Shown here: in pieces, positions 48,831-62,203 of the stretch | Layout of the letters: every line of letters starts with the position of its first letter | Position numbering within the stretch: the first letter of the stretch is position 1 | Assembly: GCF_023159225.1 (NCBI RefSeq) | Contig: NC_063174.1 | Span: forward strand, 43,268,191 to 43,332,190 | DNA from: Perognathus longimembris pacificus | Lineage: Eukaryota > Chordata > Mammalia > Rodentia > Heteromyidae | Length of the DNA stretch: 64,000 nucleotides | Reading direction: 5' to 3' | Notes under the pieces: generated by a model | What the model was told of the DNA's origin: nothing | The model's database searches: none | What the model saw: only the letters and a program-made list of their open reading frames with translations | Program-made: the position numbers and the translations under genes

Positions 48831-49369
48831 GATAAATTGCTTTTTAACTACCTGTCTGAGATGGCCCTGTTTGGGAATGTGTCAGATTGTTGAGCGGCAA
48901 GACCTGCAGCATTTTGGAGATGGATTATTCCCCCACCCCCCAACTCCCTTCTCTGACAGCAATACTGTGACCACGTGGGAAGGAATTGAGCTGGGGATGG
49001 TGGGGGCTCAACCCAAGAAATCGGGTGCATACAGAGAGGCAGCTCTGCTGTTGAGTATGCGGGATACAAAGACATAAGTAGAGCAGGGCACAAAATGCCA
49101 GCACCCTCTCCCCAGAGTTCTTCCTCACTAGCTGTCTCCCCAGCTTGCCATCTGAGCTATCAACCTCAGAGAACCTCTCAGTTCTATAAACAGAGGTTTG
49201 ACTTTCCCTTCATCCTTTCCGGAGGGCTCCAGAGCTCAAAATCGGGGTTGAGAACATTACCTAGAGCTAACTCTCCCTTCCGCCCTCCTCTGCCCCCCAG
49301 GCTTGTAGCAGAGATGGGCACAGAGAGGGGGTGCTTTGGGCCTGGTATCTCTGCAGCCAGCTGGCTCTG

Positions 49370-50110
49370 GAGGCCGAGGCTGAACCTCGCGTCACCCGGC
49401 TGCAGCGCGCGCCGCCAAGCGCTCCGGAGAGAGAAAAGCCTTTTTTGGTCACACTCAGCCAGGGCCCCCGTAAGCAAAGCCCGAGTTCCTGGCCTGGGAG
49501 AGCTACGGGGTGTAGATGAAAACAAACGTCTGGGTTGGGCCCTCCTCGGGCTTCTCCCAGGCCCGGATCCCAGCGAGCCAGAGTTCCCAGAACACTGAGC
49601 TTTTTTATTTTTTTGCAGAGCCTAGGAGAATGGGGAGGAATGGAGACCGCGGGGTGATTTACACGTTTACTCCCGGGCCCGATCCGTGGCGGAAGTCTCT
49701 GCCTTTCCCTAAAGAATTAATCCTGGTATTTAAAAAAAAAAAAAAAAAAGTATTAAGTTGGGCCAGGGCATAGGGTTACGCAAGAACCACTCGAGCGTAA
49801 AATCCCAGGCAGGACGCGATTCGCTGAGCGGCCCCGCGGGAGCCGAGCCTGCGCCGCCCGTCAGGACCTGCCCAGCCAGGGGCGCGCGGGCACCGCCGGG
49901 TGCAAGGGAAGTGGGGGCGGGCGCGGTGGTTGGTGCTGCTGGCACCGTGGCGGACCAGAGCGATCGGCTCTTCTTGGCTCATTTCTTCCTGGAGGGGCGG
50001 GGAACCGGGAGGGGAAGAAAAGCATGGGGGAGTCGCGTCTGGTTCCTGCCTCCTCCCGGCTTCCTTTCCTTGCCAACGTGCCAGGACACGGCGGGTGCGG
50101 GAAGGGGGAA
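49370..50110. promoter_or_regulatory. Second CpG-rich cluster upstream of IRF2BPL
   Basis: CpGs are frequent (for example around 49385-49430 and 49640-49970) while flanking sequence is CpG-poor. It lies about 4 kb upstream of the IRF2BPL promoter. No coding frame with recognisable content is present. It could be a distal promoter, a non-coding RNA start or a CpG-rich enhancer. Confidence 0.5.
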
Positions 50111-50132
50111 CCGAGCGCTGTCCTCAGCAAAA

Positions 50133-50133
50133 C

Positions 50134-50167
<34 letters not shown>
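50133..50167. repeat. (GT)n microsatellite
   Basis: About 17 GT units at the edge of the second CpG cluster. Confidence 0.92.
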
Positions 50168-50169
<2 letters not shown>

Positions 50170-50737
50170 CAAAAATAAAGGGACCCTGCACTAAGCTACC
50201 CAGGACCAGGTCTAGAGGGAAAACAAGAGGAATCGTCAGACAAGGGTGCTATTCATTGCCCTGGTTGGGTTCAAACAACCCCAGCAAGGGGGCAGGTGAG
50301 GAAAGAAGCCGTGGTGGTCGACAGGACAGTAAACAGGGTCCCTGGGGAAGTAGCAGTCAAAGGTCACGAGTGGTGCACGCCCCAAGACTCTCCACCCCAC
50401 CCTGCATGCGGTGCGCATGGGCCTTCATGAGCCAGGCTCGCTCCCCACTGCCTGCAGTGAGCTGGGGATTTCCACGGCTCAGCGTCGGAGACAGACCCAC
50501 AGCGACCCACTGCCGCCGGCCCTTTCCTGCCAGGGCCTCCCGAACCTCAAGCACAGGAAGCCCCTCCCAGAGCCTGGTCCTCCGCGGTCCGCCATCGCTG
50601 CTTTCCCTGGTTTGGGTGGATAGACCCAAGACTTCCAAATATTTTGATTTGCTTGAGCTGAGTTGCTCAGAAGCCCAGCTAGGGAGCCAAGAGAGAAGGG
50701 TGAGTATCAGCAGATAGTTACATTGTGTTGTTCCACT

Positions 50738-50810
50738 TGGACTTGGCTGACCTTAAAGAGCTGTGTGTCCTTGAGCAACTCACTTGAACTTGGGTTTTCT
50801 TCATCAGTAA
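50738..50810 (+). mobile_element. MIR fragment
   Basis: 'tgtgtccttgagcaactcac' to 'ggttttcttcatcagtaaa'. Confidence 0.65.
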
Positions 50811-51446
50811 AAACAAACAAACAAAAAAAAAAAGACTGGGAATAATTATGCTGCCTCCTTTTGGCTCACTGGCCCAGGCGGAAGACACGATATTATAATA
50901 TGCTTAATAAAATGTAAGAGATTATTAACAATATAATGACACTTGTGTAGGGCTCCAAAGTGCATTCCCAGACATTATCTCACCAGTCCCCACACCGGCC
51001 TGTGAGGTAGGTGTTACTTTCAACAGCCTTCAGTACAGGTGAGGCCCTGAGGCGAGCAGGCCAGAGGTGGTCCAGAATTACCGGAAACACAGCTTCTCCT
51101 GCTGTAAGCTTGGCATTCATCTTGACAGCTGCTAGCCTTTTGGGGGTCCTAGATGCTGCTAAGAAACTACAAAATAAAATCTTTCTGCCCACAGGAGTTT
51201 ACAGGTTAAATCCACGAGGGTCCCAGTAGGTGTAAGGTCATGCATAAATCACCATGTGTTATTTTGGAGCTAAAAAAATCATCATCCAGCTTCTAGCCAT
51301 ATTTCCTTGGCATCTCCAGAGACGCTTCTCTCTTTTTGTGTTTTCTACGCTGTGGCTAGAGGCAGAGGTGACAGGAAAATCTGAAGAACTCACTGAAGTG
51401 ACTAGGGACTGCCAGAGTTTCTTGTCAAGAAGGCTTGCTTTAAAGC

Positions 51447-51690
51447 TGGGTGCTAGTGGCTCACACCTGTAATTCCAGCTACTCAGGTGGCTGAGATCTG
51501 AGAGTTGTGGCCCAAAGCCAGCCCAGGCAGGAAAAGTCTGTGAGATTCTTATGTTCAATTAACCAGAAGAAAAAAAAAACCCCTGGAAAATGGTGGTATG
51601 GTTTAAGTGATAACCTTGAGCAAAAAAGCTCAAGATAGTGTTCAGGCCCTGAGTTCAAGCCCCAGAACCAGCACACATGCATGTGCACAC
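51447..51690 (+). mobile_element. B1-Geo SINE
   Basis: B1 51447-51540, linker with an A run, Geo 51590-51675. A CA-rich tail. Confidence 0.86.
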
Positions 51691-52195
51691 ACACTTTTAA
51701 GTTGCACTTCTGAGGCAGGTCCCTCAGGCTGAACCTCAAAGGGAAGAAAGGAAAATGAAGAGCAACCTTTTATCCTGCAAGGAGCTTTTTCCAGAGCTGA
51801 ACTTTAAATAGCACAAGTAACAAGCCTTTATTCCTACCTAAGTCAGGTCACATTGGATTGGGGCCCCCTTGATGACTAGGGTAACTGCTGCCCTCACAGT
51901 AGGTCTAGGACAGGAACTTAAACCTGATCATAGAAAGGCAGGGAACACAGTGAGCCCCAGCCCTTACACATCTGGAGGACCACCAGGCTCTAACCTTTCT
52001 CTTCTGGCCAGACATTGAGGATCTAAACTCCATGGGTCCCTGGATACCTGGTGGGTGTGAAACTATTCTACTTACAAAGCTGAAACCTGGCTGCCCAAGG
52101 ACCTGCTGGGTTTCTGTCCCCCAACTCCTCAACTTGTCCTCCTCCATTGGCATTCGTTTGGTGATCTAATGATTTATCTAGAGTAACCTTTTTTG

Positions 52196-52288
52196 TTTTT
52201 TCTTTTGTTTTGGCAGTGCTGGAGATTGAACCCATAGCCTCCAGCATGCCGGATAAGCACTTTACCACTGAGCTACATTCCCATCTAG
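52196..52288 (-). mobile_element. ID monomer, antisense
   Basis: 'gcagtgctggagattgaacc' to 'accactgagctacattccc'; no Geo half. It is the last SINE before the second SINE-free block. Confidence 0.8.
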
Positions 52289-53439
52289 CTAAAGATCTAA
52301 GGATGAATCAAGCTAGACTGGCTCCAGCCCAGAATCTAGAAGCTTCCATTTCCTCCTAGGTGTCCTAGTTTTCTGATGCAATAGCACAAGAACCATGAGA
52401 GACAGCACTTATTCAACACTCTCCCCAGCCACATGACCGACTGGAAACAATCCATCTTCTCTCTAGGCTGCCTCTCCTCACCTGTCAAATGCCCATCTTA
52501 AATCCTGTTCTTACTCTAGTGGCTCACTGTGAAATCCTGTATGTGAATGCCTAAGGCTATAGGGTGGCCAGTACTGACACAGAGCTCTTTTCTGCGCACT
52601 GAGACCTTCTGGATGAAACCCATGGAAAACCAAGCCTGATGCTACACCCTAGCCATGCAGGCTGACCAGCCTGGCAGCTCTGTCCTGAGCCAAGGGACAA
52701 ATGAACAGTGAGTGCCTCTTGGCCTAGGAGTTGGGCCAAGACAATAGCACAGTTTGGCTGGTTCCTGGTTATCTCTCCTGGAAAGAAAAATGGTCCCCTC
52801 CCTCTCCCCAACCCTGGTGGTGTTGGGGGATGGGGGTAGGAGAGCTACTGGATTTATTTAGGGCTTTTACTTTTTTGTTTTGGCCAATTTGGAAAGAAAG
52901 AGGCAATGACCTCCTCTTAAAAAAAAAAACAAAACTAGGCAGGAAGTATGCAGGGAGGGTCTGAGTGACAGGGACTAAGGGTGTAATTACAGGTTTTTGT
53001 TCAGCATTTTTATGTAATTAAATCCAAAGGAAAGGGAGCCTGGGCCAGGCTTCTCCAATGCTAGGAGACCAGAGCTATGTGTATGAGGAAATGGAGGTGC
53101 AGAATGGGACAGCTTTTCAGTGAAATGGGTTTCTCGCATCTCTACTACTATTCCTGCATTTCTTTTCCCCAAAAAGGTACCCGATTATTCATCTTTTATT
53201 CGATTTCACTGCTCTCTCCATGGTGACATTTCCCAGCCTTCTGGCCACTGCCTTTCCCTTACCTCCCCCTGCCCACTTTTACATACTGCTGCTTTCTGCC
53301 TGGTTGCCTACACAATAAATCCACAGCCAGCGACCTCCAGCGCTGCGAAATAATTCTCTTTTTGTTTTGAGCAGCTCCTGGCTTTCCCCGTTCCCTCTTT
53401 GCAACAACACTTCCTACTATCGCCCCCACTAGGCCTTTC

Positions 53440-53720
53440 CAATTGCTGCCTCGGTTTCCTTGAGCGGCGAGGAGGTTCTGGGCCGCTGACATCCGATTTC
53501 TGCCCTGGCCGGAGCGCTCAAGACGGGGTCCGAAGGTGCGGGGAGCTGAGTCTCCACTTCCTCGGTGTCTCCCCGTCCCCTAGCCCTCGCTGGCCCTCTA
53601 ATGTTCCCGGGGCGCTGGGGATTGGCTGCCAGAAAGGAGCCGCTGTGAACTCGCATTCTTCAGGCCAGGAAACCTGACCCACCCGCGCACCACGCGCCCC
53701 GGAGGAGGGGCAAGTGCATT
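53440..53720. promoter_or_regulatory. Minor CpG-rich patch
   Basis: A short stretch with raised CpG density within a SINE-free block; no coding content is recognised. Confidence 0.3.
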
Positions 53721-54286
53721 TCCACCCCCCCCCGGAGGGCGGGCCCTCTGCTAGGGGCAGCTGCCCTCCTACCCTGTGCTCCTGCCACCACCACCCCGCC
53801 CCGTGCCCCCCCCCTTCCCCACCCCAGATCTCACCCCAGCCCTCCTCAGCCCCTTTCACCTACTCTTCCCAAGAACAGATTGTTTATCCGGACGGGCAGC
53901 CAAGAAACCTACTCCTGTTTCTGGCCTCTGCCAGAGATTAATCACACTTGGGAACAGCACAAAACTTGACTGTGTTGGGGCGGGGCGGGGGTGGGGGTAG
54001 GTGTGTATGTGGAGGAGTTGGGGGGGGGGAGCGTTAAAAGGAAAGACAGATCAAGTTGACATTTGACAAGCTGACCAAATCAGAGCTACTAGGACATTGA
54101 CCCTCCCTTATTTTAGAAAGCCAGAGCAAAGGACTGAATTATATTTCATTCCCACCCCCTCTACCCCACCCCACATTCGCCCTCTTTCTCTAAATCCCCC
54201 TCCTTCTCCTGGTTTTCCTGTTTGATGCCTTAATAGTACTGACTGGCTTTTAATTCTGATTAACATTCTCAGCTGGGGAGTGTTGT

Positions 54287-54288
<2 letters not shown>

Positions 54289-54328
<40 letters not shown>
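54289..54328. repeat. (GT)n microsatellite
   Basis: About 20 GT units. Confidence 0.93.
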
Positions 54329-54330
<2 letters not shown>

Positions 54331-56477
54331 GGGGCCAGGCTGGACCCTGGCAAGACACACTCACAAACCTGACTGCCTGACAAATCCCTTCTTTTCATCC
54401 TCTTTGAAATGACATCAAGATGGACTGGGGGGGGGGGGGGAGGTTGGAGGGATAAAGAGGAAAGGCATGGAAAAAAAGAAGGGGAAAGTAATTTATGTGC
54501 TTTTCTAAGGCAGCTAGTACAATTCCTCAGAGAGAAGAAATGCCAGAATCCACTGTTTTAGTGGATTTTTAGACCCAATTGTCAGGGTGATCCTGTCAGG
54601 GATTTGCACTGGATCTGCAGTTTCGGAGCCAGGGACAGGCACACAGCATTCCTTGTGGCTGGCCGGGAGGTGCCCTTCTCAAGCAGGCTTCCACCAGATT
54701 CCTATCCATCAGGATTTTTTTCCCCTTCTTAAATTCATTGCAAGATATAGTCTTTTAAATTGGTACGGATTTCAAAAAGTCCACGTTAGAAAACTCCCTA
54801 TAAAACATGAACCCCAAAGGGAAAGTGCAAAACCCATTTGATCCAAGATATAGCTATCTCCACTCTGGATTTTTTCCCCTCCCCTTTGCTTTACAACTCT
54901 GCAGACATCAGGTTAGCAAAAGGTAATAAATAGTCCTTGCACAGCAGGGTCTGGACTAGTGAAAACAGTTTACTGAAATTAATGGGCTTCGCTTGAACCA
55001 AAACCTCCACTTTGGAATTAATGCCAGACATAGTTTTCCTGAACTCTATCCAACCGCCTAAGCAGCAGACAATTTTCGTTCTATTTGTGCTGGAAAATAA
55101 AGCCTGAGCCCTTGATCTCAGTGTAGATTTTCATTAAAAAAAAAAAAAAAAAAGAACAGCTCAGTGAACGCGATGCCAATTTCCATTTTCTGCCAGCAGA
55201 AGTCCTTGGTACTCTGGGCTTCGCCTGACCATCAGAAGTTATCTGGTAAACTTGCCATTGAAAACCATCTCCAGATTCCCTCCCCACTCACTGGTGGCCT
55301 CCAAGCTGCCATCATGACATCTGGGAGATCCAAGGAAAGATCCAGAAACAGCCCTGCTCTCCAAAACAACCCCTTCCGCTCCTAGAAAAGCTGGATGTGG
55401 ACAGCGTTTTACATTTGCTTGGAAAATCAATCCCCATTCCCAGCCCTAAATGTAGCTCCAAACCAGTGCTCCCATCCCCCATTCTCTACACCCCCCCTCC
55501 CCTCCACAGCAGGGGGGGGAGGTGGGAGGTGGAGGGAGGGGGTGCCTGGTAGGCGAGTTGTCTATGGTTCTGAAGATGCTTTTATTTTTATTATTATTTT
55601 TTTTTAAGGCTGAAAGGCATGCAGACCACGTGTTCCCACCCAGGGGTTCTGGAGATATTGGCAAGTACAGGGGGACCCGGCTGTCAGTGTCTCATGCCAG
55701 CCTGCCCCACCTCCCCATTATTAAGAAAAACCCGATGGTGGGCAGCCGGTGTTCTGGTTCTCATTGTACAGTCTGCACTGGTGACACAGGACATGTGGAA
55801 AATTTTGAGTGCACTGCGGTGAATGGTGGAGGAGGGGGGGGGGTAGAGCTGGGCGCAGGGGGAGAGAGGGAGGGGGGAGAGGGAGGAGGGGGGAGCGAGT
55901 TACTTTTTAGCTTCCGCTAAGTACTTGGCAGCCTGCCAGGCCCGGGGGATGCTGGGAAGCCGAAAAACCTCCCCAGTATAAACTGCCAGCTTTAAGCAGC
56001 CCTGACAGTTCTGCTCCTTGCAAACTTGGCAGCCGTTCAAAGTGCTCTTTCATTTGAGATGCTGGAAGCCTGCCATGTGCAATGCAGATTTGCGGTGCCT
56101 GCGCGCAGAAGGAACTGATAAATGCCGTTGCCGTTGCCATGGGGACGGGAGGCTATCAGAATGGCCTTGTGATCCGCAGCCTCTCCGCGCGCGCGGCAGG
56201 CTCCCCCCCCCACACACACCCCGTCCTCTTCCCACCCCCCCCCCCACCCCACCCCCTCTCAACCCCCGCCCCTCCTCCCTTCTTTAGTCAGTGAGATGGT
56301 GAAATAAATGTTCTGGAAAAAGGTTAACCCTTCCCGGCTCTGGTTCTGAAGCCCTGCCTGGGTCCTTAGGAGGCAAGCCAGGCACACAGAGCTGAACGCC
56401 CCCGCTTGGGGAGGTCACCGTCCCATCCGCGGGCCCGGGCCTCCTCCCCGGTGGCAGGTCACAAAGCTATTTTGGTT

Positions 56478-56501
56478 TGTTGTTGTTGTTGTTGTTGTTG
56501 T
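56478..56501. repeat. (GTT)n microsatellite
   Basis: About eight GTT units. Confidence 0.85.
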
Positions 56502-59500
56502 TTTAAATAGAGCTTTTTCAGCAAGCTCAAGTGGAAGTCTTTGAGTCATCAAAACCCGGATGTAAACACAGCAGCCCTCCGTTCTGCACAGTTTGCGTGT
56601 ATTTTATCTTCTTTTTTTTTTTTTTTAATAATATTTAGCTGGCAACTTGAAACCGAAAGCGTGCCAGATATTTTAGCCAGCCACTTACATCATGCAGCAT
56701 CCATCTTAGGGAGAGTAGCTACATGTCCTTCTCTTTTTTCCTCCTCTCCCGCTCCTGCCCACAGACTGCAGGAAATCTGGATGTTTCCGAAAGCATCTTA
56801 CTGCAGTATAGAAAACCAGTCCCTTAGAACCGCCATGGACTTTAGAATGAACATGACATCAGCTTGGGCAACAAAGACCAGGCTTATGTTCCTGTAAGAT
56901 AAAGGGTGAGCCCAGGTGAAATAGATCTATCATTTTTCTTTCCATTTCAGGTGACTCGTGTGTGTGTACCAGCCTGGCTCCCGGCCTCCTCTCCCATTTT
57001 GCACAAGCTGCCATTTGAAACACAGCCTGATTCAATGTACAGAAACAAAACAGTACGTTCAAGATTTGGTATATTTTCAGGTCGGTAATGCCAACTCTCC
57101 GGGTGGCCTGTTTAATGGGAAAAAAAAAATACTCCACTCCAGCCAAGGCCTATGGAAACAAAGAGAGTTAGTGATTTATTTACACTGGGAGTAGAAAAGG
57201 TGAGCAGTATTCCTTCGGTGCTATTTCCTGAGCACTTCCTGGACTGAAACCTTGGTTCATATTCCAGGGAACATAGGTTTCCTGTGGTTTTCAATATTTT
57301 CTGCTAAATATATTTCAGTGCACTATTTACCTAGGGTTTTCAGCTTTCAGACCTTTATGTATTTGTAACACCTGAAGTTGTTCTTCTGAAAACATAGTGT
57401 ATGTAAACTAGAGAGGATTTTATGTGCTCTGTGTTAAAGCATGAGAGATTGCTGTTTGGGTCTATCTGGATAATGAGGTTGCAAGTTGAGATACAAATCA
57501 GAGGCCTGTTTGGTTTGTGAAATCCTCTTGACAAAGTGGACCCTCTTTAGCTCTCACACAGAGAATGGAACAGAACTAGGTCTTTCTTTCTTAAGTACAT
57601 GGCTGCCACTGAAGCTTGGGTAGGAGCAGGAAGACTGAAATATACCCTCCCACCTTCATTTTCTAGGACTTAGCTGCCATTTCTTTGAACCAGTCTCTCT
57701 TTGGTTGTTTGCCTATGATGATTACAGCAATTCTGGTCGGGGCAGTTGCCATCTGTCTCGCTGGAATTTCCTGATTCCGAAGTTGCCCCTTCCACATAAA
57801 TAAATTAATCAACAGGAGCCATCTGCCTTCACCTAGCTAGCAGGCCCCGAGCTGGAGGGTGAATGTTCAAACGTGATTTTTTTTTTTTAAAGGATAAGGA
57901 GCAATTGGTCCTGGAGACATTTTGAGATGGGTTTTAGGTTGGAAATAAACTGAAGCTGGAGGCAGAAATCAGGTGATTTAGAAAGTGTCCTCCCCTTCTC
58001 TCCTTCCTCCCACCCCCTTCCTCCACCCCACCATCTCCACCACACCTTCTCCAGACCATCCAGGCAGCTGGGTTTTGGGCTCCAGCAGCTGCTGAGTTTT
58101 GGCAAGCCCAAAGCATATTTCATGGCAGTGATTCCATTCCCAGGTTGACGGACATGTTTCTGTACTGAGCACAGGCGTGTTTCCTGACTGTGCGTGAATC
58201 AGAGGCTGTATTTTTAACCCAGGGCTGCTGGTGACAGTTTAAAGCTGGAAGAACAAAGCAGATCATGATGGAGCCTATCATCAGGGTTCAGAGATAAAGA
58301 TGGTCCTAAGTGCTTGCCCCCCTATAGCTAGGATGTAATCCTTTTATATTCTAACCCTGCCAGCCAGTAACCCTCCCACACCCACACACAAGGCATGGGG
58401 TATTCAACGAAATCACCTTCCATGTTGTTTATTTGTTCTCTTTGGTGGAAAGATTTGCAAAAGCTATTTTTGGATCCTTGAGTGTCTTCCTGGGTGAGGC
58501 TGGTGTTGTGTCCTCTTCCATCAGTGGTGACTGATGTAAAGGGGATATGCCACTGGGTCCCTTTATATCAGGACTCCAAGGAGCAGCTTCCCAGAAATCC
58601 CACAGAAGGGGAAGGTGGGTCCTGGCCAGTTTAGATGCTGCAAGCAGAACAATTCCTTTTTCTTTTGTTATCTAGCATGTGACCAGAATGCTGCCTGCTA
58701 ATTTTAACCCCACCAAAAAGTACTGCTAGGCAGGGGCTGGGGGGTTGGGGGGCGGGGAAGGCAAGCAAGAAAGGAAAACCAACCGCCTTGCATCTGGAAA
58801 GAGAAATGCTGTGGGCTGGATAAAAGCTTTTGCAGCCTGTGCTTCTTCCTGTTTCAGTTTCCAAACTTGCATTATCGGTAACCTGAAAAATGAAGTTTCA
58901 CCAAATTCCTGGATGTTGCACAAGAGGACAATGAGTCTATTTCCAGAGCTGTGTCTGGCACAGACCCTGGGAGCCATTGTTTTCAGGAAGGAGAATGTTT
59001 TGGGGTTTCCTGGGGCTTTCCTTCTAGGGTCTCAAAGCCCCCAAAGGTTACTTGGAGGGGGAGGGGACAGTCTCTATGGCAACCCGAAATGCTATACTCT
59101 GAAAAAATACCTGGATACGAAGTGAGTGAGACCACTGGGAGGGGAAGTGGGGGTGGGGTGGCAGTTGGGGCTCTGGGGTAGGGGGCAGTAGAAGGGAAAC
59201 AGTGGGGAGTGTTTAGGAGGGGACAGCTGGAAGAAGTGGGGGAGGCAGTTTTCACCATAGCTTGGTGGGTCTCCCAGAGTGATTTCAGCACCAGGAGTTG
59301 ATGGAGGACTTCACAAGATTGCTCACCTGAGACGGGGTTCTCAAGGCTTACCCTTGGCAGTTCGTCGTTGCTGTCTGAATGTGTGACTGATAGTACCAGT
59401 GTAAAGGCATAGAACATTCAAAGACAGAGAACTTGTGACCTAGGTAACAGCTGGACTGGCATTAACCCCAGCGTTCCCCCGCCCCCAGCTCTGGCCTGGC

Positions 59501-59891
59501 CTGCCCCTCCACCCCCAGCTCTGTGGCAGTTGTATTGGCAGCAGCTGACAGCCTCAGCTGCCTGAAAAGCCATTTGCTCAGCCTTGCCCAGTCAGGCCAA
59601 CGTCTACAGCTATATAGTGAGAGGACTCTGCTTGGATCTCTAGGTCCCTCTACATCTTAATCCTCAGGGATGTGCTTGGAAAATGACCACCCTACTTCTG
59701 CCTGTACCAAGCAAGCTATGGTGGACCTGCCAACAATAATCCACGACAGCCATGACAAAAGCCCATGTGAAGCTTCTGCTCGCTGTATTTTCTCCAAAGT
59801 CTTGGGCGTTTTGTTTTTGTTTGTGGATAGGTCAGTACACAACCATCTCATAATGCTTGTTTCTATATTTTCATTAAAAAAAAAAAAAAGG

Positions 59892-60125
59892 CCAAAGCTG
59901 GAAGTGGCACTTAGGCTCATACCCATAACCTACATCCTCAAGAGGCTGACATCTGAGGATCCCTGTTCAAAGCCAGCCTAGGCAGGAGGAAGTGTGACTC
60001 TTCTCTCCAAGGAACCACCAAAAAGCCAAGAGTGGAGGTATGGCTCAAGTGGTAGAGCTCTATCTTTGAGGGCAGAAAAAGAAACAGCAACCAGGCTGTG
60101 AGTTCAAGCCCTAGTACAGGCACTA
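59892..60125 (+). mobile_element. B1-Geo SINE
   Basis: B1 59892-59985, linker, Geo 60030-60120; ends the SINE-free block. A run of about 14 A lies just upstream. Confidence 0.84.
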
Positions 60126-61803
60126 AGTAAGCAAGTAAATAAATAAACAAAAAGTAAATAAATACCAGAACTTATGAGTGCAACTATCTTTGAATCGTCC
60201 CTAATGCATGTGAATTTCATTTCTTGCATTCCCCAGGAGGGCAATGATGACCTGCCCCCCCCCACACACACTTTTACCTGCAAGGACCTCTTTACTGTTC
60301 CACCTGGTTTCCTGAGCATTAACAGCTGACTGCGTGGCACATTCGAATCGCCTGCTCTGGCCGTGGTTGTCATTCTTCACATTCCTCATTTACCTTTTCC
60401 ATCTAGGATTCCCAAATGTTTCCTCAGAGCTCCACAGCTGGAACACAGCTGCTTGGGTGGGGGGAAACACCTAACTCCTAGGTCAGCCCTGCGAGGGTGG
60501 GCAGGGAAGGTTGGGAAAGGCCCTCTTTCTACAGCCAGGGCTCAGGAATGTTCTGAGCGGTGTGACCCCCTTCCCCCAGACAGGAGGGGGAGGGAAGGGT
60601 AAGTAGTTTTGCCCTTTGGGTAGCTTTAAAAAAAATAGCTCTAGGGAGGCCAACTATTTTCAAACTGCCTTAAAAAAAAAAAGGAGCACGAATGTTTGAA
60701 TTGACCTGGAAACCCCTTTCTTTTTCCTTTCCCTACAATCCAAATGTGTTCTCTTGAACATTTATCCACAGGAACATTTGCCCAAGCTTCTCTTCTCTTT
60801 CACCTTTAAAAAAAAAATCTTATTATTGTTATCTTTGATTCAGGGAAACTTTTGGAAGCTTTCCCAGGCTATAGCTATACAATGTTTCCAGGAAAATACA
60901 TCTGTGTGTTGAGCTGCTCAGGAGGAGACTAGGCTTATTTTTTTTTTAAATTTTATTTTTTCAGCCAGACTGTTGGGGGCAGCCAGGTCTTGCGCAAGAG
61001 TCCAGCCAAGCAAAAGGGCAGACAGTGCCAGAAAGATCTGTGAGCATCCAAAAGTGCTGAAACAAAGGTGTGGTTTGGCCTATTCCTGACCCCTCTCGGC
61101 CTTTTTATGATGGAAGCCACCAGAAATGCATGTCTGTGAATTAAAGCCCCAATCTCTAGAAGATGTGTGAAAACAGCTGGGTGCCCAGGTTTGAAGTTCC
61201 CCCCTCCAATGAGCGGCACCCAGTAACTGCTCCCCAAAAAGCACTCAGGTAGAGAAGTGCAAGTGTCAGTACTGCTCATCAGGCATGGGCCCCACCCTGG
61301 TGGAGATAGGCCTAGGCAAAATCATGTTTGGGTCCTGTAGCTGCCAAGGTTGCTATCACTCCCCGCCGTTCCCTTGAGACAGAGCAGATACAGCCAGACC
61401 CCGGAAGCCCAGGTGTCATGCGTTCATGTATGCATGGATCGGAAACGTGTCCCCCAAACCAGGAAGCTGCTGGAGAGGAGTGCACGCACAAGCCCAGAGG
61501 ATAAAGGATCTTCACAGATCAGCGTGGCTTTTGCAAAGCAAAGGAAGTTCCAGTTTCCTGGAAATGTATTCCTTGCAGTCTGATTCCACAACAGAGGCAG
61601 AAATACTCCAGGAGGCGGCAGGCCCCCAGGGTCGGGCATCTGCCAGCCACTCTAACCAGAGGTAACTTTCTCCAGGGTTGATGGGGAGACCTCAGTCAGA
61701 GGATTTTGAATGCAGTTCCTCAGACCCCTTTAGCTTACAGACTGTTGGCCAAGAGCAGTGTCATGATTCTTGCAGTAAAATCAATCACTCTCCTCTCTGG
61801 CTG

Positions 61804-61805
<2 letters not shown>
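60126..61805. other. Unique intergenic sequence
   Basis: Nothing recognised apart from A/T runs near 60670, 60808 and 60940. Confidence 0.5.

Positions 61806-61832
<27 letters not shown>
61806..61832. repeat. (CT)n microsatellite
   Basis: About 14 CT units. Confidence 0.9.
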
Positions 61833-61834
<2 letters not shown>

Positions 61835-62004
61835 CCAGGGCCTCCTTCTATAAGGTGCTAAGCTGGTGCTCTGGTCACACCCCCAGCCCAGGGACAGTGA
61901 CTCTGGCCTGGTCCCCTCTCCACCCTCCCAGCAGGCTTGAATATGAATAGCAAGGACACAGTCATTGTTAGTCACCCTAGCACTGAGGTCAGAGCCATGA
62001 GCTC

Positions 62005-62182
62005 TTGCATAGCTTTTTTGCTGAAGGCTGGTGCTTTACCACTTGAGCCACTTGCAGCTTTTTTTTTCCTCTGGCTAATTGAAGATAGGAGTCTTGGGGA
62101 CTGGACTGGCTCCTATGATCTTCAGAGTTCAGCCTCCTGAGTAGGTGAGATGACAAGGCCTGAACCGCCAGCTCCTGGTCCA
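62005..62182 (-). mobile_element. B1-Geo SINE, antisense, Geo truncated
   Basis: It begins inside Geo at 'catagcttttttgctgaagg'; the B1 half ends 'gaaccgccagctcctggt'. Confidence 0.8.
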
Positions 62183-62203
62183 CAGTATCCTGTTAGAAAT
62201 ATT

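Larger units (their letters stand above)
52289..59891. other. Long SINE-free block upstream of IRF2BPL
   Basis: About 7.6 kb without any recognisable ID, B1 or Geo insertion. Contains simple runs (GT, GTT, G, C, A), GA-rich 55825-55905, C-rich 56200-56275 and CpG traces near 53.5 and 56.1 kb. No coding frame with family features. The likely content is regulatory sequence. Confidence 0.6.

Noticed and set aside
49758..50717. A 319-codon plus-strand frame in the second CpG cluster
   Set aside because: It includes a GT microsatellite translation and no domain; treated as a chance frame.
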